Source: RGIG5579 sp045590715 | GTDB lineage: Bacteria; Bacillota; Clostridia; Oscillospirales; SIG627 | Reading direction: 5' to 3' | Length of the DNA: 31,663 nt | Assembly (NCBI GenBank): GCA_045590715.1 | Contig: JAZNRO010000005.1 | Coordinates: 1-31,663 of the forward strand | Shown here: positions 14,644 to 22,120 of the stretch, piece by piece | How the letters are laid out: each line of letters begins with the position of its first letter | How positions within the stretch are numbered: the stretch's first letter is position 1 | Notes under the pieces: generated by a model | Databases searched by the model: none | Seen by the model: only the letters and a program-made list of their open reading frames with translations | What the model was told of the DNA's origin: nothing | Made by a program: the position numbers and the translations under genes

Positions 14644-15228
14644 TTAATCATCCAGTTTTCCGGAAAGTTCAGAAAGTTTATTTAAGTGATAAGAAAGCTT
14701 ATCAAAATTCGTGCGAAGTTCATTAAAGCTATCCATATCATAATCAGAAAGTTTGTCCTGATAAGCAGAAGAAGCATCAATTTGTTCCTCACTCTTTGCT
14801 TCCGTACCGAAAATACCGGAAAGCGCACTAGAAAGCTGATCAAAACGAAGCGCTTTTTCACGAAATGCCTCTGATTTTAATACCTGCTCTTTTAATGCAA
14901 CAATATTATTTCTCATATTGTTTGCATTTTCACCGCAAGCATTGATGGTATTCTCAAAGGAAGTGCCATCCTCCAAAGCACGGGAAATGACAAGTTTGAT
15001 TTCGTCAAGCACAGCTTTTGCGTCGGAAAGAGCTTTGCGATCCGCTTCCATTTTTGAAAGCTTTTCTTCCGTGGCTTCCCTTTCCCGATCAAGCTCGTCT
15101 TCCAGCTTCTCTTTTTCTGAAGTAATATCGCTAATTTTTTGCTCATACTGTTTGCTCTGTTTGGAAATGAAATTAAAAACATCTTCCTTATGGAATCCAA
15201 ACATTGCATTTCTGAAAATCGGCTTCAT
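14644..15228 (-). CDS. DivIVA-like coiled-coil protein
   Basis: A 194-residue protein. The N-terminal MFGFHKEDVFNFISKQ block (residues 9-24) resembles the membrane-binding DivIVA/GpsB N-terminal turn, where a hydrophobic/basic loop contacts curved membranes. It is followed by a long coiled coil, about residues 25-80, rich in Glu, Lys and Leu, and a less regular helical tail (ALRFDQLSSALSGIFG). Proteins of this family mark poles and division sites. It is shorter than typical clostridial DivIVA and sits away from the usual division cluster, so it may be a specialised paralogue. AGGAG precedes the ATG; ruvX lies 39 bases upstream in the same operon. Confidence 0.65.
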   Translation of the reverse strand: MKPIFRNAMFGFHKEDVFNFISKQSKQYEQKISDITSEKEKLEDELDREREATEEKLSKMEADRKALSDAKAVLDEIKLVISRALEDGTSFENTINACGENANNMRNNIVALKEQVLKSEAFREKALRFDQLSSALSGIFGTEAKSEEQIDASSAYQDKLSDYDMDSFNELRTNFDKLSYHLNKLSELSGKLDD

Positions 15229-15267
15229 AAAACTCTCCTAATTTTGATAAAAATGATATTTCCAATA

Positions 15268-15684
15268 TTAACGATTCTTTTCGTTATCGAGATAAGACTG
15301 AAGGATCAGCTGGGCGGACAAGGCGTCCACACATGTCTTGTGGCTCCTGTGATCCAGACCCGTTTCAAACAAAAGGGTATGGGCCTGCACGGTAGTATAC
15401 CGTTCGTCATAGATTTCTACCGGAATCGGGATCAGTTCTTGTAAGAACGAAATGAAAAAATCGGTTTTTTCGCACCGTTCACCGCGAAAGCCGTCAGAAC
15501 GGCTGGGCATTCCAACCACGATTTTTTCCGCTCCCCGTTCTTTGGCAATATCTGCTGCTTTTTGGGCAGCATCCTTTGCGCCTCTCACTTGAACGGTACC
15601 AACGCTGACTGCCATTTTTTCTTCCCGATCGCAAATCGAAACACCCATTCTGCGATCACCGAAGTCAATTCCAAGTGTTACCAT
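15268..15684 (-). CDS. ruvX: Putative Holliday junction resolvase / rRNA processing nuclease RuvX (YqgF)
   Basis: A 138-residue RNase H-fold nuclease. MVTLGIDFGDRRMGV at the N terminus holds the first catalytic Asp (Asp7); the central VVGMPSRSDG and PVEIYDERYTTVQA blocks carry the catalytic Glu-rich strand; and the C-terminal VDALSAQLILQSYL carries the last acid. The family processes the 5-prime end of 16S rRNA precursor and was first named for resolvase activity. It is the first gene of a four-gene operon driven by its own SigA promoter with an extended -10. GGAG lies 7 bases before the ATG. Normal partners alaS and yrzL are not in the window. Confidence 0.92.
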   Translation of the reverse strand: MVTLGIDFGDRRMGVSICDREEKMAVSVGTVQVRGAKDAAQKAADIAKERGAEKIVVGMPSRSDGFRGERCEKTDFFISFLQELIPIPVEIYDERYTTVQAHTLLFETGLDHRSHKTCVDALSAQLILQSYLDNEKNR

Positions 15685-15711
15685 GTATTCTCCAAACAGT
15701 TATTTTCTTCT

Positions 15712-15740
15712 ATTATACCACAACAAAAAACAACTTGCAA
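15712..15740 (-). promoter_or_regulatory. SigA promoter of the ruvX operon
   Basis: On the minus strand TTGCAA, 17 bases, then TATAAT with an extended TGG. It is divergent from the yajC promoter 23 bases away. Confidence 0.85.
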
Positions 15741-15762
15741 CGAAATAAATTTCATAAAAGCA

Positions 15763-15791
15763 TTGAATTTCGCATTTTTTTCGGCTATAAT
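15763..15791 (+). promoter_or_regulatory. SigA promoter of yajC
   Basis: TTGAAT (15763-15768), 17 bases, TATAAT (15786-15791), 28 bases before the ATG. Confidence 0.85.
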
Positions 15792-15819
15792 GATAAAAAA
15801 CAAACGAAAGAGGTACAAA

Positions 15820-16149
15820 ATGTTATCTACTTATCTTGTAGCAGAAGCAACTGCCGCAGCAGCAGGCAGTGGATTTTCTACCATTATTATGCTGGTTGCT
15901 TTTATCGCGATCTTCTATTTTATGATCTTCCGTCCCCAGAAAAAGCAGGAAAAAGAAGTTGCCAAAATGCGTGACAATCTGCAGATCGGCGATGAGATTT
16001 CTACCAACGGCGGAATTCTCGGAAGAGTTGTAAAAATCAAAGATGATATCGTAACCATCGAAACCGGCTCTGATAAAAACAAACTTAAGATCTTTAAGTG
16101 GGCCGTTAGAGCAGTTGAAATTCCCGCAAACGCAGAAGAAGAGGAATAA
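15820..16149 (+). CDS. yajC: Preprotein translocase accessory subunit YajC
   Basis: A 109-residue membrane protein of the SecDF-YajC complex, which assists SecYEG-dependent export. It has a short Ala/Gly-rich N terminus, one transmembrane helix at about 18-38 ending in FMIFRPQKKQEKE (the family signature), and a cytoplasmic beta-rich domain with IGDEISTNGGILGRVV and KDDIVTIETG. The ATG at 15820 fits the family's length; an upstream in-frame start would add about 86 unrelated residues. GAAAGAGG lies 6 bases upstream. It has its own promoter and terminator, so it is not co-transcribed with the SecD-like gene further down, nor is a canonical secDF visible. Confidence 0.93.
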   Translation: MLSTYLVAEATAAAAGSGFSTIIMLVAFIAIFYFMIFRPQKKQEKEVAKMRDNLQIGDEISTNGGILGRVVKIKDDIVTIETGSDKNKLKIFKWAVRAVEIPANAEEEE

Positions 16150-16157
16150 AATTTTTC

Positions 16158-16197
16158 GATACCTGCTTTTCATCGAAAGGCAGGTATCATTCTTTTT
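16158..16197 (+). terminator. Terminator of yajC
   Basis: Stem of 14 bp with one G-U pair (GATACCTGC with GCAGGTATC as the outer part, 16158-16188), followed by TTCTTTTTTG. Confidence 0.85.
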
Positions 16198-16239
16198 TGT
16201 AAAAATGAGCATAATTTTAAAAAAATATTGAAAAAACCC

Positions 16240-16268
16240 TTGATTTTCATAAAAAGATATGGTAATAT
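16240..16268 (+). promoter_or_regulatory. SigA promoter of tRNA-Ser
   Basis: TTGATT (16240-16245), 17 bases, TAATAT (16263-16268) preceded by TGG; the tRNA starts 25 bases later. Confidence 0.8.
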
Positions 16269-16292
16269 ATTACCTGTTCCGCACAGGCATAC

Positions 16293-16384
16293 GGAAAGAT
16301 GGCTGAGCTGGTCTAAGGCGCACGACTGGAAATCGTGTAGTGGCTAATACCCACTCCAGGGTTCGAATCCCTGTCTTTCCGCCA
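16293..16384 (+). tRNA. tRNA-Ser (anticodon GGA)
   Basis: Acceptor arms GGAAAGA (16293-16299) and TCTTTCC pair over 7 bp; the discriminator G and an encoded CCA follow. The anticodon stem CACGA/TCGTG frames the loop CTGGAAA with anticodon GGA at 16328-16330, reading UCC and UCU. A long variable arm of the class II type (TAGTGGC-TAATA-CCCACT) confirms serine. The T arm is CAGGGTTCGAATCCCTG. Confidence 0.98.
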
Positions 16385-16418
16385 AAGGCTCCGATGCGAT
16401 TGCATCGGAGCCTTTTTC
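16385..16418 (+). terminator. Terminator of tRNA-Ser
   Basis: Starts at the base after CCA. Thirteen-bp stem (16385-16397 with 16402-16414), loop GATT, then a T-run. Confidence 0.9.
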
Positions 16419-16465
16419 ATAACCATTTGCATTATAATTAAAGGAAAACTTTATTAGAGGTGTTT

Positions 16466-17746
16466 ATGAACTACAAAAACTTAAACGCTTCCCAATTAGA
16501 GGAAGCCTACAAAACCGTCAAAGCTGAATGGGACGGCATCTGTGCTCAGGGTCTGAATCTTGATATGTCCCGTGGCAAGCCCGAAATCGGTCAGCTAAAC
16601 CTGGCTCTGGATATGTATACCAGCCTGAAAACGGCTGAAGACTGCAAAAACCAGGACGGTTTCGATGTTAGAAACTACGGTCTTCCCACCGGTATTCCCG
16701 AATTGAAGGAGATCTTCTCCAAAGTAATGGGCGTAGAAAAAGATGAGATCTTTACCGGCGGTAACTCTTCTTTGAATCTGATGTACAACCTTTTGGTTGA
16801 TGCTATGGCCATCGGCTTTAAGGAATCCGAAAAACCCTGGGGTAAATATGACAAGGTTCGTTTCCTCTGCCCTGCTCCCGGCTATGACAGACATTTCTTC
16901 ATCTGCCAGCACCTGGGCATTGAAATGATCACCATTCCCATGCTTCCTACCGGCCCCGATATGGATATGATCGAGAAGATCGTAAGCGAAGATGAAACCG
17001 TAAAAGGTATCTGGTGTGTTCCTAAGTACTCCAACCCCACCGGTTTCACCTACAGCGATGAAACTGTAACCCGCTTTGCAAAACTCAAGCCCAAAGCAAA
17101 GGACTTCAAGATCTTCTGGGATAACGCTTATCTCATCCACGATCTGTATGATGAAAAGGATTCCCTTTTAAACATTCATACCGAAGCGAAAAAATACGGA
17201 AACGAAGATATCGTATTCGAATTTCTCTCAACCTCCAAAATTACCATCGCCGGCGGCGGCGTTGCCTTCGTAGCTTCCTCCCGCGACAACATTGCATGGA
17301 TCACCAAAATGTTGTCTTTTGAAGGTCTTGGCTACGATAAGGTAAACCAGCTTCGTCACGTTCGCTTTTTCAAGGATGAAAACGGCGTTTACGAAACGAT
17401 GAAAAAGCATGCTGACATTCTCCGTCCCAAATTCGAAGCCGTTCTTAACACTTTCGAAGAAGAATTCGGTGACACAGGCATCGCTGCCTGGCACGCTCCC
17501 AGAGGCGGATACTTTATCAGTCTTGACGTGATGGAAGGCTGTGCCAAGAGAACCTGGAACCTGGCAAAAGAAGCAGGCGTTACCCTTACCACTGCCGGCT
17601 CCACCTATCCCTACGGCAACGACCCCAAAGACGGAAACTTAAGAATTGCCCCCAGTAATGTAAAACTTGAAAACGTAGCGATCATTGCAAAGATCATTAC
17701 CGTTTGCGCAAAACTGGCTGCATTGGAAAAACTTCTGAATCAATAA
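16466..17746 (+). CDS. PLP-dependent aminotransferase, MocR/AspAT 1c type
   Basis: A 426-residue fold-type I aminotransferase resembling the Aminotran_MocR family (aspartate aminotransferase subgroup 1c). LNLDMSRGKPEIGQLNLALD holds the N-terminal Arg/Gly-Lys-Pro signature; the cofactor pocket includes GGNSSLNLMYN; and WDNAYLIHDLYD carries the Asp that binds PLP and a Tyr that stacks with it. The Schiff-base Lys is in STSKITIAGGGVAF; the C-terminal LRIAPS carries the substrate carboxylate Arg. Aspartate is the likely amino donor, but this is not certain. The ATG at 16466 is preferred over a GTG at 16460; AGAGG is 5 bases upstream. A TATAAT at 16433 may be its -10, with a poor -35 in the tRNA terminator. 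Confidence 0.9.
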   Translation: MNYKNLNASQLEEAYKTVKAEWDGICAQGLNLDMSRGKPEIGQLNLALDMYTSLKTAEDCKNQDGFDVRNYGLPTGIPELKEIFSKVMGVEKDEIFTGGNSSLNLMYNLLVDAMAIGFKESEKPWGKYDKVRFLCPAPGYDRHFFICQHLGIEMITIPMLPTGPDMDMIEKIVSEDETVKGIWCVPKYSNPTGFTYSDETVTRFAKLKPKAKDFKIFWDNAYLIHDLYDEKDSLLNIHTEAKKYGNEDIVFEFLSTSKITIAGGGVAFVASSRDNIAWITKMLSFEGLGYDKVNQLRHVRFFKDENGVYETMKKHADILRPKFEAVLNTFEEEFGDTGIAAWHAPRGGYFISLDVMEGCAKRTWNLAKEAGVTLTTAGSTYPYGNDPKDGNLRIAPSNVKLENVAIIAKIITVCAKLAALEKLLNQ

Positions 17747-17775
17747 AATGAAATCAGCCTTCGGGCTTAAAAATA

Positions 17776-17788
17776 AGGAGATTCTCCT
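17776..17788 (+). promoter_or_regulatory. Hairpin masking the ribosome site of the SecD-like gene
   Basis: AGGAG-ATT-CTCCT ends directly before the ATG, so the Shine-Dalgarno bases pair with a CTCCT next to the start. A 4-bp AGCC/GGCT hairpin with a TTCG loop lies at 17757-17768 just upstream. The stem is short, so control of translation is a suggestion only. Confidence 0.4.
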
Positions 17789-18988
17789 ATGACGAAAAAA
17801 AATATTAAGTTTTTATTCATCGCCCTGCTTTTTATTTGTATCATCGCAGTTCCCCTTTTCGGTGTTAGTTTTTACGAAAGCCCCAGCATCTTTCATGACA
17901 ACGCGATCTTAACGAACCTGAAATTCGGCGGCGGTAGCTCCGTTTATCTTTCCCTTGATACCGAAGATGAAAAGATCGTTACCGATGAAAACCTTCAGAA
18001 GACCGCGGATATCCTTGAGGTCCGTTTTCACGACCGTGGATACAACGATGCCAAAACCAGCGTTGTAGACAAAACCGTTCGTTTGGATATCGCACAGAAA
18101 AGCTTCGTTGACAGTGTCGTAGGCTCTATCGCGACTCTTGGCGAATGGAAATTCGTTGGCTCTGATATGAATCAAACCCTTTGCGATGCCTCTATGGTAA
18201 AGGATGCTTACGTTTCCGCAAATCCCACCGGTGGCTATGGAATCACTCTGGTATTTACTGAAAAAGGAAAAAGCGAGTTCTTTGCCAATACCGCTACCTT
18301 TGCTGCTTCCGGCGCCAACTTCTATCTGATGATGGATGGCCAATATGCGGCAATGGCTACCATTTCCGATTCTACCGTTCGTGATACCTTCACCTTCGGC
18401 GCATACGAATATACCTCTGCCGCCAGCGTTGCTTCTATGATCAAAAACGGTCAGCTTCCCGCCCAGGTCAAAATTGAAAAGACCGAGGCTCTGGCGCCTG
18501 CTATCGGTACCGCTACCCAGACTGTGATCTTCGGTGCTTGTGCCGTGCTTTTCGTTGTATTTTTACTGCTGTTCTTCCTGAAAGGAAAGACTGCCGGTAT
18601 CTTCCCTGCTTTTGCTCTGATTGCAAACCTTGCAGTATTTTTGACCGCTATGGCAAACGCTTCTTATCAGTTAAACTTCGTTACTCTGATCACTATGGTC
18701 GTTTGTCTTGCACTTGCTTCTGTATTCTATCTGTTTGCCGTATCCGGCGTTGGCGCAAGCCTCAAGGCTACCAAAACCGTTTCCGCCTCTGCAATGGCAA
18801 AACTGAATAAGTTTAACGTAAAAGCAATCTGGATTCACGCAATCGTTCTTGCCATCTCTCTTATATGCTTCCTTTTTGTACAAGGCATGGTTCTTTACGT
18901 TGCAAGAATTGCCCTTCTCTTTACCTGCGCCGATTTCATTCTTTATTTCCTCTTTGTATATTTCGGCATTCACACCATGGCAGAATAA
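17789..18988 (+). CDS. SecD-like membrane protein lacking the TM4 Asp-Asn motif
   Basis: A 399-residue protein with the full SecD plan: TM1 at about 8-25, a periplasmic/external P1 region (FGGGSSVYLSLD near 46, LEVRFHDRGYNDAK near 76, then a second half ending in KNGQLPAQVKIEKTEALAPAIG), and five C-terminal helices (about 246-264, 270-290, 300-318, 347-365, 372-395). SecD helps complete protein export using the proton gradient. The TM4 signature of true SecD, VDANVLIFERI with a functional Asp, is replaced by LALASVFYLF, so Asp and Asn are Ala. No SecF follows. It may be a decayed or repurposed SecD. It starts 42 bases after the aminotransferase and is ended by a shared terminator. Confidence 0.75.
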   Translation: MTKKNIKFLFIALLFICIIAVPLFGVSFYESPSIFHDNAILTNLKFGGGSSVYLSLDTEDEKIVTDENLQKTADILEVRFHDRGYNDAKTSVVDKTVRLDIAQKSFVDSVVGSIATLGEWKFVGSDMNQTLCDASMVKDAYVSANPTGGYGITLVFTEKGKSEFFANTATFAASGANFYLMMDGQYAAMATISDSTVRDTFTFGAYEYTSAASVASMIKNGQLPAQVKIEKTEALAPAIGTATQTVIFGACAVLFVVFLLLFFLKGKTAGIFPAFALIANLAVFLTAMANASYQLNFVTLITMVVCLALASVFYLFAVSGVGASLKATKTVSASAMAKLNKFNVKAIWIHAIVLAISLICFLFVQGMVLYVARIALLFTCADFILYFLFVYFGIHTMAE

Positions 18989-19000
18989 TAGATCAAAAAC

Positions 19001-19032
19001 AAAAGAAGCGCTCAAACAGAGCGCTTCTTTTT
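19001..19032. terminator. Bidirectional terminator, SecD-like and SLOG genes
   Basis: Thirteen-bp stem (19001-19013 with 19019-19031), loop AAACA. A-run and T-run flank it, so it serves both convergent genes. Confidence 0.9.
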
Positions 19033-19537
19033 ATATTGGAATAATAAATATTTGTTTTTCTTTTTTCTTGGCATAACGAACCGTTTGTGCGGTACCGCTT
19101 TTACTGTTTGTTTCATCAAAAACAGCAATCAGCGCATCGGCAGAATCCACCAAATAATAATTTCTCTTTTGATAGCAGTTTTTCGTAAAATTGCTTGATA
19201 CCAAATATTTTCTTTCCGATGCATCCATAATCATTCGGTAACGGATCTGATTCTTTTTCGTCATCGTAACGGGCTGAGCCAAAAAAGGAATCACCGGGCA
19301 AATTTCCAGCGGCGGATCGTATTGATCCTTTAATTCCAGTACCACCTCAGCACACCAAAGATCTGCGCCTTCCGCCATCCCGCAATAAAACGTGCGACAG
19401 CCGGCATTGCATACTTGAATCACGGTATTTTTAATTTTATTTTTGAGTTCCAAAAATTCCACCGAGTTCTCATCATAGCCAAAAGAAAAAGACTTAGGAC
19501 GATGGCCGGTAAAGGAACATGAAGATATGTGTTTCAT
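19031..19537 (-). CDS. SLOG-family (DUF1273/YspA-like) nucleotide-binding protein
   Basis: A 168-residue Rossmann-like protein of the SLOG superfamily, whose members bind nucleotide-type ligands. SFTGHRP at residues 8-14 is the DUF1273 signature; FYCGMAEGADLWCAE is the glycine-rich SLOG motif; and ADALIAVFDETNSKSGTAQTVRYA is the third conserved block with its Asp and Gly. Bacterial DUF1273 proteins are widespread and mostly uncharacterised. The ATG at 19537 is chosen because GAGGTG precedes it by 6 bases and SFTGHRP then lies at the usual place; an upstream in-frame start adds 16 residues with no ribosome site. It is a single gene facing the SecD-like gene across a shared terminator. Confidence 0.85.
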   Translation of the reverse strand: MKHISSCSFTGHRPKSFSFGYDENSVEFLELKNKIKNTVIQVCNAGCRTFYCGMAEGADLWCAEVVLELKDQYDPPLEICPVIPFLAQPVTMTKKNQIRYRMIMDASERKYLVSSNFTKNCYQKRNYYLVDSADALIAVFDETNSKSGTAQTVRYAKKKEKQIFIIPI

Positions 19538-19604
19538 TTCAACACCTCGCTTTTTCAGTATATCAAACGGATCGTAAAATTGCAAGATAAACCCTATTTC
19601 TTTC

Positions 19605-19633
19605 TTTACAATTTCCTTATTTTATAGTAGAAT
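19605..19633 (+). promoter_or_regulatory. SigA promoter of pcrA
   Basis: TTTACA (19605-19610), 17 bases, TAGAAT (19628-19633), 27 bases before the ATG at 19661. Confidence 0.75.
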
Positions 19634-19660
19634 ATTAGGGTAAAAGTGAAGGAGAAATAT

Positions 19661-22063
19661 ATGCCGATCATAAGCCAAGAAACCAAACAAAAACTATTTC
19701 ACAATTATTATAGATCACTCAATGACAAGCAGAGAGAAGCGGTTTTAACCTATTCCGGTCCTTTGCTTGTAATTGCCGGCGCCGGTAGTGGCAAAACCAC
19801 CGTGCTTGTAAACCGCATTTCTCACTTGATCCACTACGGTAATGCCTTTAACAGCAACAAGGCGGTAGAGGTAAACGATCAAGAGCATTATATGCTCAAT
19901 AAATTAGCAGAAGATCCGTTTCTCTTTCCGAAAGGTGCCTATCCTCCCATTTTAAAATCCTTCGCAGAAGATCCCTGCCCTCCCGATCAAATTCTTGCTA
20001 TCACCTTTACCAACAAAGCCGCCGGCGAGATCAAAGAAAGACTCAAAAACGAAATCGGAGAAAGAGCTGCAGAAATCTGGGCCGGTACCTTCCATTCCAT
20101 TTGCGTTAGACTTTTAAAGATCTTTGCAGATGAAACGGAATACGGCAGAGATTTTATCATTTACGATCAGGACGATTGCAAAAAAATCATTTCTAAAATC
20201 CTGAAGGAAATGGAAATCGATAACCAGGAAATCACCCCCAAATACGTAATGAACGTGATTTCCAAAGCCAAAAACCAGTTAAAAACCGCGGAAACCTTTG
20301 AAAAAGAAAATACCGCCAGTGAAAAGCGCAGAGTACTGGCAGAGGTTTATAAAAAGTATCAAAACGAACTAAAAAATGCTTTGGCTTACGATTTTGACGA
20401 TCTGATCTTCCAAACGGTAACTCTGCTTGAAACCAATGAAAGAGTGCGATCCTTCTGTCAAAATAAATTCCGCTTTGTTCTGGTAGATGAGTATCAGGAC
20501 ACCAACCACGCCCAGTATCTTTTGATGAAGTATATCGCTGACGGAAAGCGCAATATTATGGTAGTTGGCGACGATGACCAAAGCATTTATAAATTCCGCG
20601 GTGCGGCTGTTGAGAACATTTTATCCTTTGATAAGCAGTACCCGGATGCCAAAGTGATCTTTTTGGAACAGAATTACCGTTCCTCCAAAAATATCATTGC
20701 GGCGGCAAACGCCCTGATCGAAAACAACCAGTCCAGACGCGGAAAGACCTTGTGGTCCGATAATTTACCCGGTCTGAAGCCGGTGGTAAAACAACTGGAG
20801 GACCAGGAAAAAGAAGCCATGTTTCTGGTAGACGATATTACCAGACTTACCATGCTCAAAAACTTTAAATACCGTGATATTGCCATTCTCTACCGCACAA
20901 AAGCACAGGCGAATGTTTTGGAAATGGTATTTTCCAAATCCAGCCTTCCCCACCGCGTTCTTGCCGGCCTTCGCTTTTACGACCACGCTGAAGTAAAGGA
21001 TATCATCGCCTATTTAAGACTGGTACATAACAAATCGGACTTTATTAGTTTTTCCCGCATCGTAAACGTACCGAGGCGCGGAATCGGTCAGACAACCGTT
21101 GATAAAATCAAAGCAATTTCCGAGGAAACGGGTACTGATTTTTATACCGTTGCAAAAAATGCAGGAGATTTTGAGGAACTACGCCGTAGCGCCGGAAAAC
21201 TTCGGGAATTTACTTCGCTAATAGATTCCTTGACCGCCTTTTCCGAATCAAACTCCCCTTCCGATCTGGTTCACGCCATCATCGACCGCACAGGCTATAT
21301 GGAAACCCTGATTGGCAATGAAAACGAAGAAAGAAGAAAGAACGTAGACGAGCTTTTATCATCAGCCGCTTTCTTTGAAGAAAAATACGGTGACGATGCC
21401 ACCCTTTCCGGTTTTTTGGAAGAAATCGCCCTGGTATCAGACGTAGATAACTATGACTCCAGTTCCGATTCCGTGGTAATGATGACCATTCACGCCGCCA
21501 AAGGCCTGGAATTCCCGGTTGTATATCTAGTAGGTATGGAAGAAAACCTCTTCCCCTCCCCTCAATGCACCCAAAATAATGCTGATTTAGAGGAAGAGAG
21601 ACGCCTTGCTTACGTAGCTATGACGCGAGCCAAGGAAGAACTTTATCTCACCTGCTGTCATCACAGAATGATCTACGGTAAAACAAATTATAACGACGTT
21701 TCCAGATTTGTTCGAGAAATACCAAGCGACCTAATTCATATCGATATGTTTATGCCCAAGGAATCCAAAAGAACGCTGGAAGAGGCCTACGGATATAAAC
21801 CTGCCGCCATCTATAAAGCCTATGACTTTACGAAGGTTCAAACAGCTCCTAAGCCAGAGCAAAGAAAGACTTTTGAGCCCCAACGGCCGGCAAAGCAGGA
21901 AATCTTCCGAGCCGGAGATCGCGTTACCCACGCCATTTTCGGTGCCGGAACCATTGTGAGCGCCAAATCCTATGCTGCAGATACCCTTTATGAAATCACC
22001 TTTGATAAAGTCGGTACCAAGAAGCTGATGGCAACCTACGCAAAACTAAAAAGAGCAAAGTAA
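19661..22063 (+). CDS. pcrA: ATP-dependent DNA helicase PcrA/UvrD
   Basis: An 800-residue superfamily 1A 3'-5' DNA helicase for repair and removal of roadblocks. Walker A is GAGSGKT at 40-46, motif Ia AITFTNKAA at 113-121, motif II DEYQDT, motif III GDDDQSIYKFRGA, motif IV EQNYRSSK, motif V MMTIHAAKGLEFPVVY and motif VI VAMTRAKEELY. The C-terminal Tudor-like domain that binds RNA polymerase is present (GDRVTHAIFGAGTIVS). A 45-residue insert at 61-105 (with NSNKAVEVNDQEHYM) separates motifs I and Ia; most PcrA proteins lack it. The ATG at 19661 has GGAG 7 bases upstream and is preferred to one at 19646. Confidence 0.95.
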   Translation: MPIISQETKQKLFHNYYRSLNDKQREAVLTYSGPLLVIAGAGSGKTTVLVNRISHLIHYGNAFNSNKAVEVNDQEHYMLNKLAEDPFLFPKGAYPPILKSFAEDPCPPDQILAITFTNKAAGEIKERLKNEIGERAAEIWAGTFHSICVRLLKIFADETEYGRDFIIYDQDDCKKIISKILKEMEIDNQEITPKYVMNVISKAKNQLKTAETFEKENTASEKRRVLAEVYKKYQNELKNALAYDFDDLIFQTVTLLETNERVRSFCQNKFRFVLVDEYQDTNHAQYLLMKYIADGKRNIMVVGDDDQSIYKFRGAAVENILSFDKQYPDAKVIFLEQNYRSSKNIIAAANALIENNQSRRGKTLWSDNLPGLKPVVKQLEDQEKEAMFLVDDITRLTMLKNFKYRDIAILYRTKAQANVLEMVFSKSSLPHRVLAGLRFYDHAEVKDIIAYLRLVHNKSDFISFSRIVNVPRRGIGQTTVDKIKAISEETGTDFYTVAKNAGDFEELRRSAGKLREFTSLIDSLTAFSESNSPSDLVHAIIDRTGYMETLIGNENEERRKNVDELLSSAAFFEEKYGDDATLSGFLEEIALVSDVDNYDSSSDSVVMMTIHAAKGLEFPVVYLVGMEENLFPSPQCTQNNADLEEERRLAYVAMTRAKEELYLTCCHHRMIYGKTNYNDVSRFVREIPSDLIHIDMFMPKESKRTLEEAYGYKPAAIYKAYDFTKVQTAPKPEQRKTFEPQRPAKQEIFRAGDRVTHAIFGAGTIVSAKSYAADTLYEITFDKVGTKKLMATYAKLKRAK

Positions 22064-22066
22064 CGC

Positions 22067-22120
22067 AAAATGCCTTTTTTTCATAAAATACATAAAGTAT
22101 TTTGGGAAGAGAGGCATTTT
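22067..22120 (+). promoter_or_regulatory. Nested inverted repeat spanning the ribosome site of the ATPase gene
   Basis: Outer arms AAAATGCCT (22067-22075) and AGGCATTTT (22112-22120); inner arms AAAATAC (22085-22091) and GTATTTT (22097-22103). The outer right arm contains the AGAGG ribosome site and ends directly before the ATG. The T-run is in the loop, not after the stem, so it is not a usual terminator. Confidence 0.5.

Noticed and set aside
17757..17768. AGCC-TTCG-GGCT hairpin after the aminotransferase as a terminator
   Set aside because: The stem is only 4 bp and is followed by an A-rich, not T-rich, stretch. It may fold but is unlikely to stop transcription.
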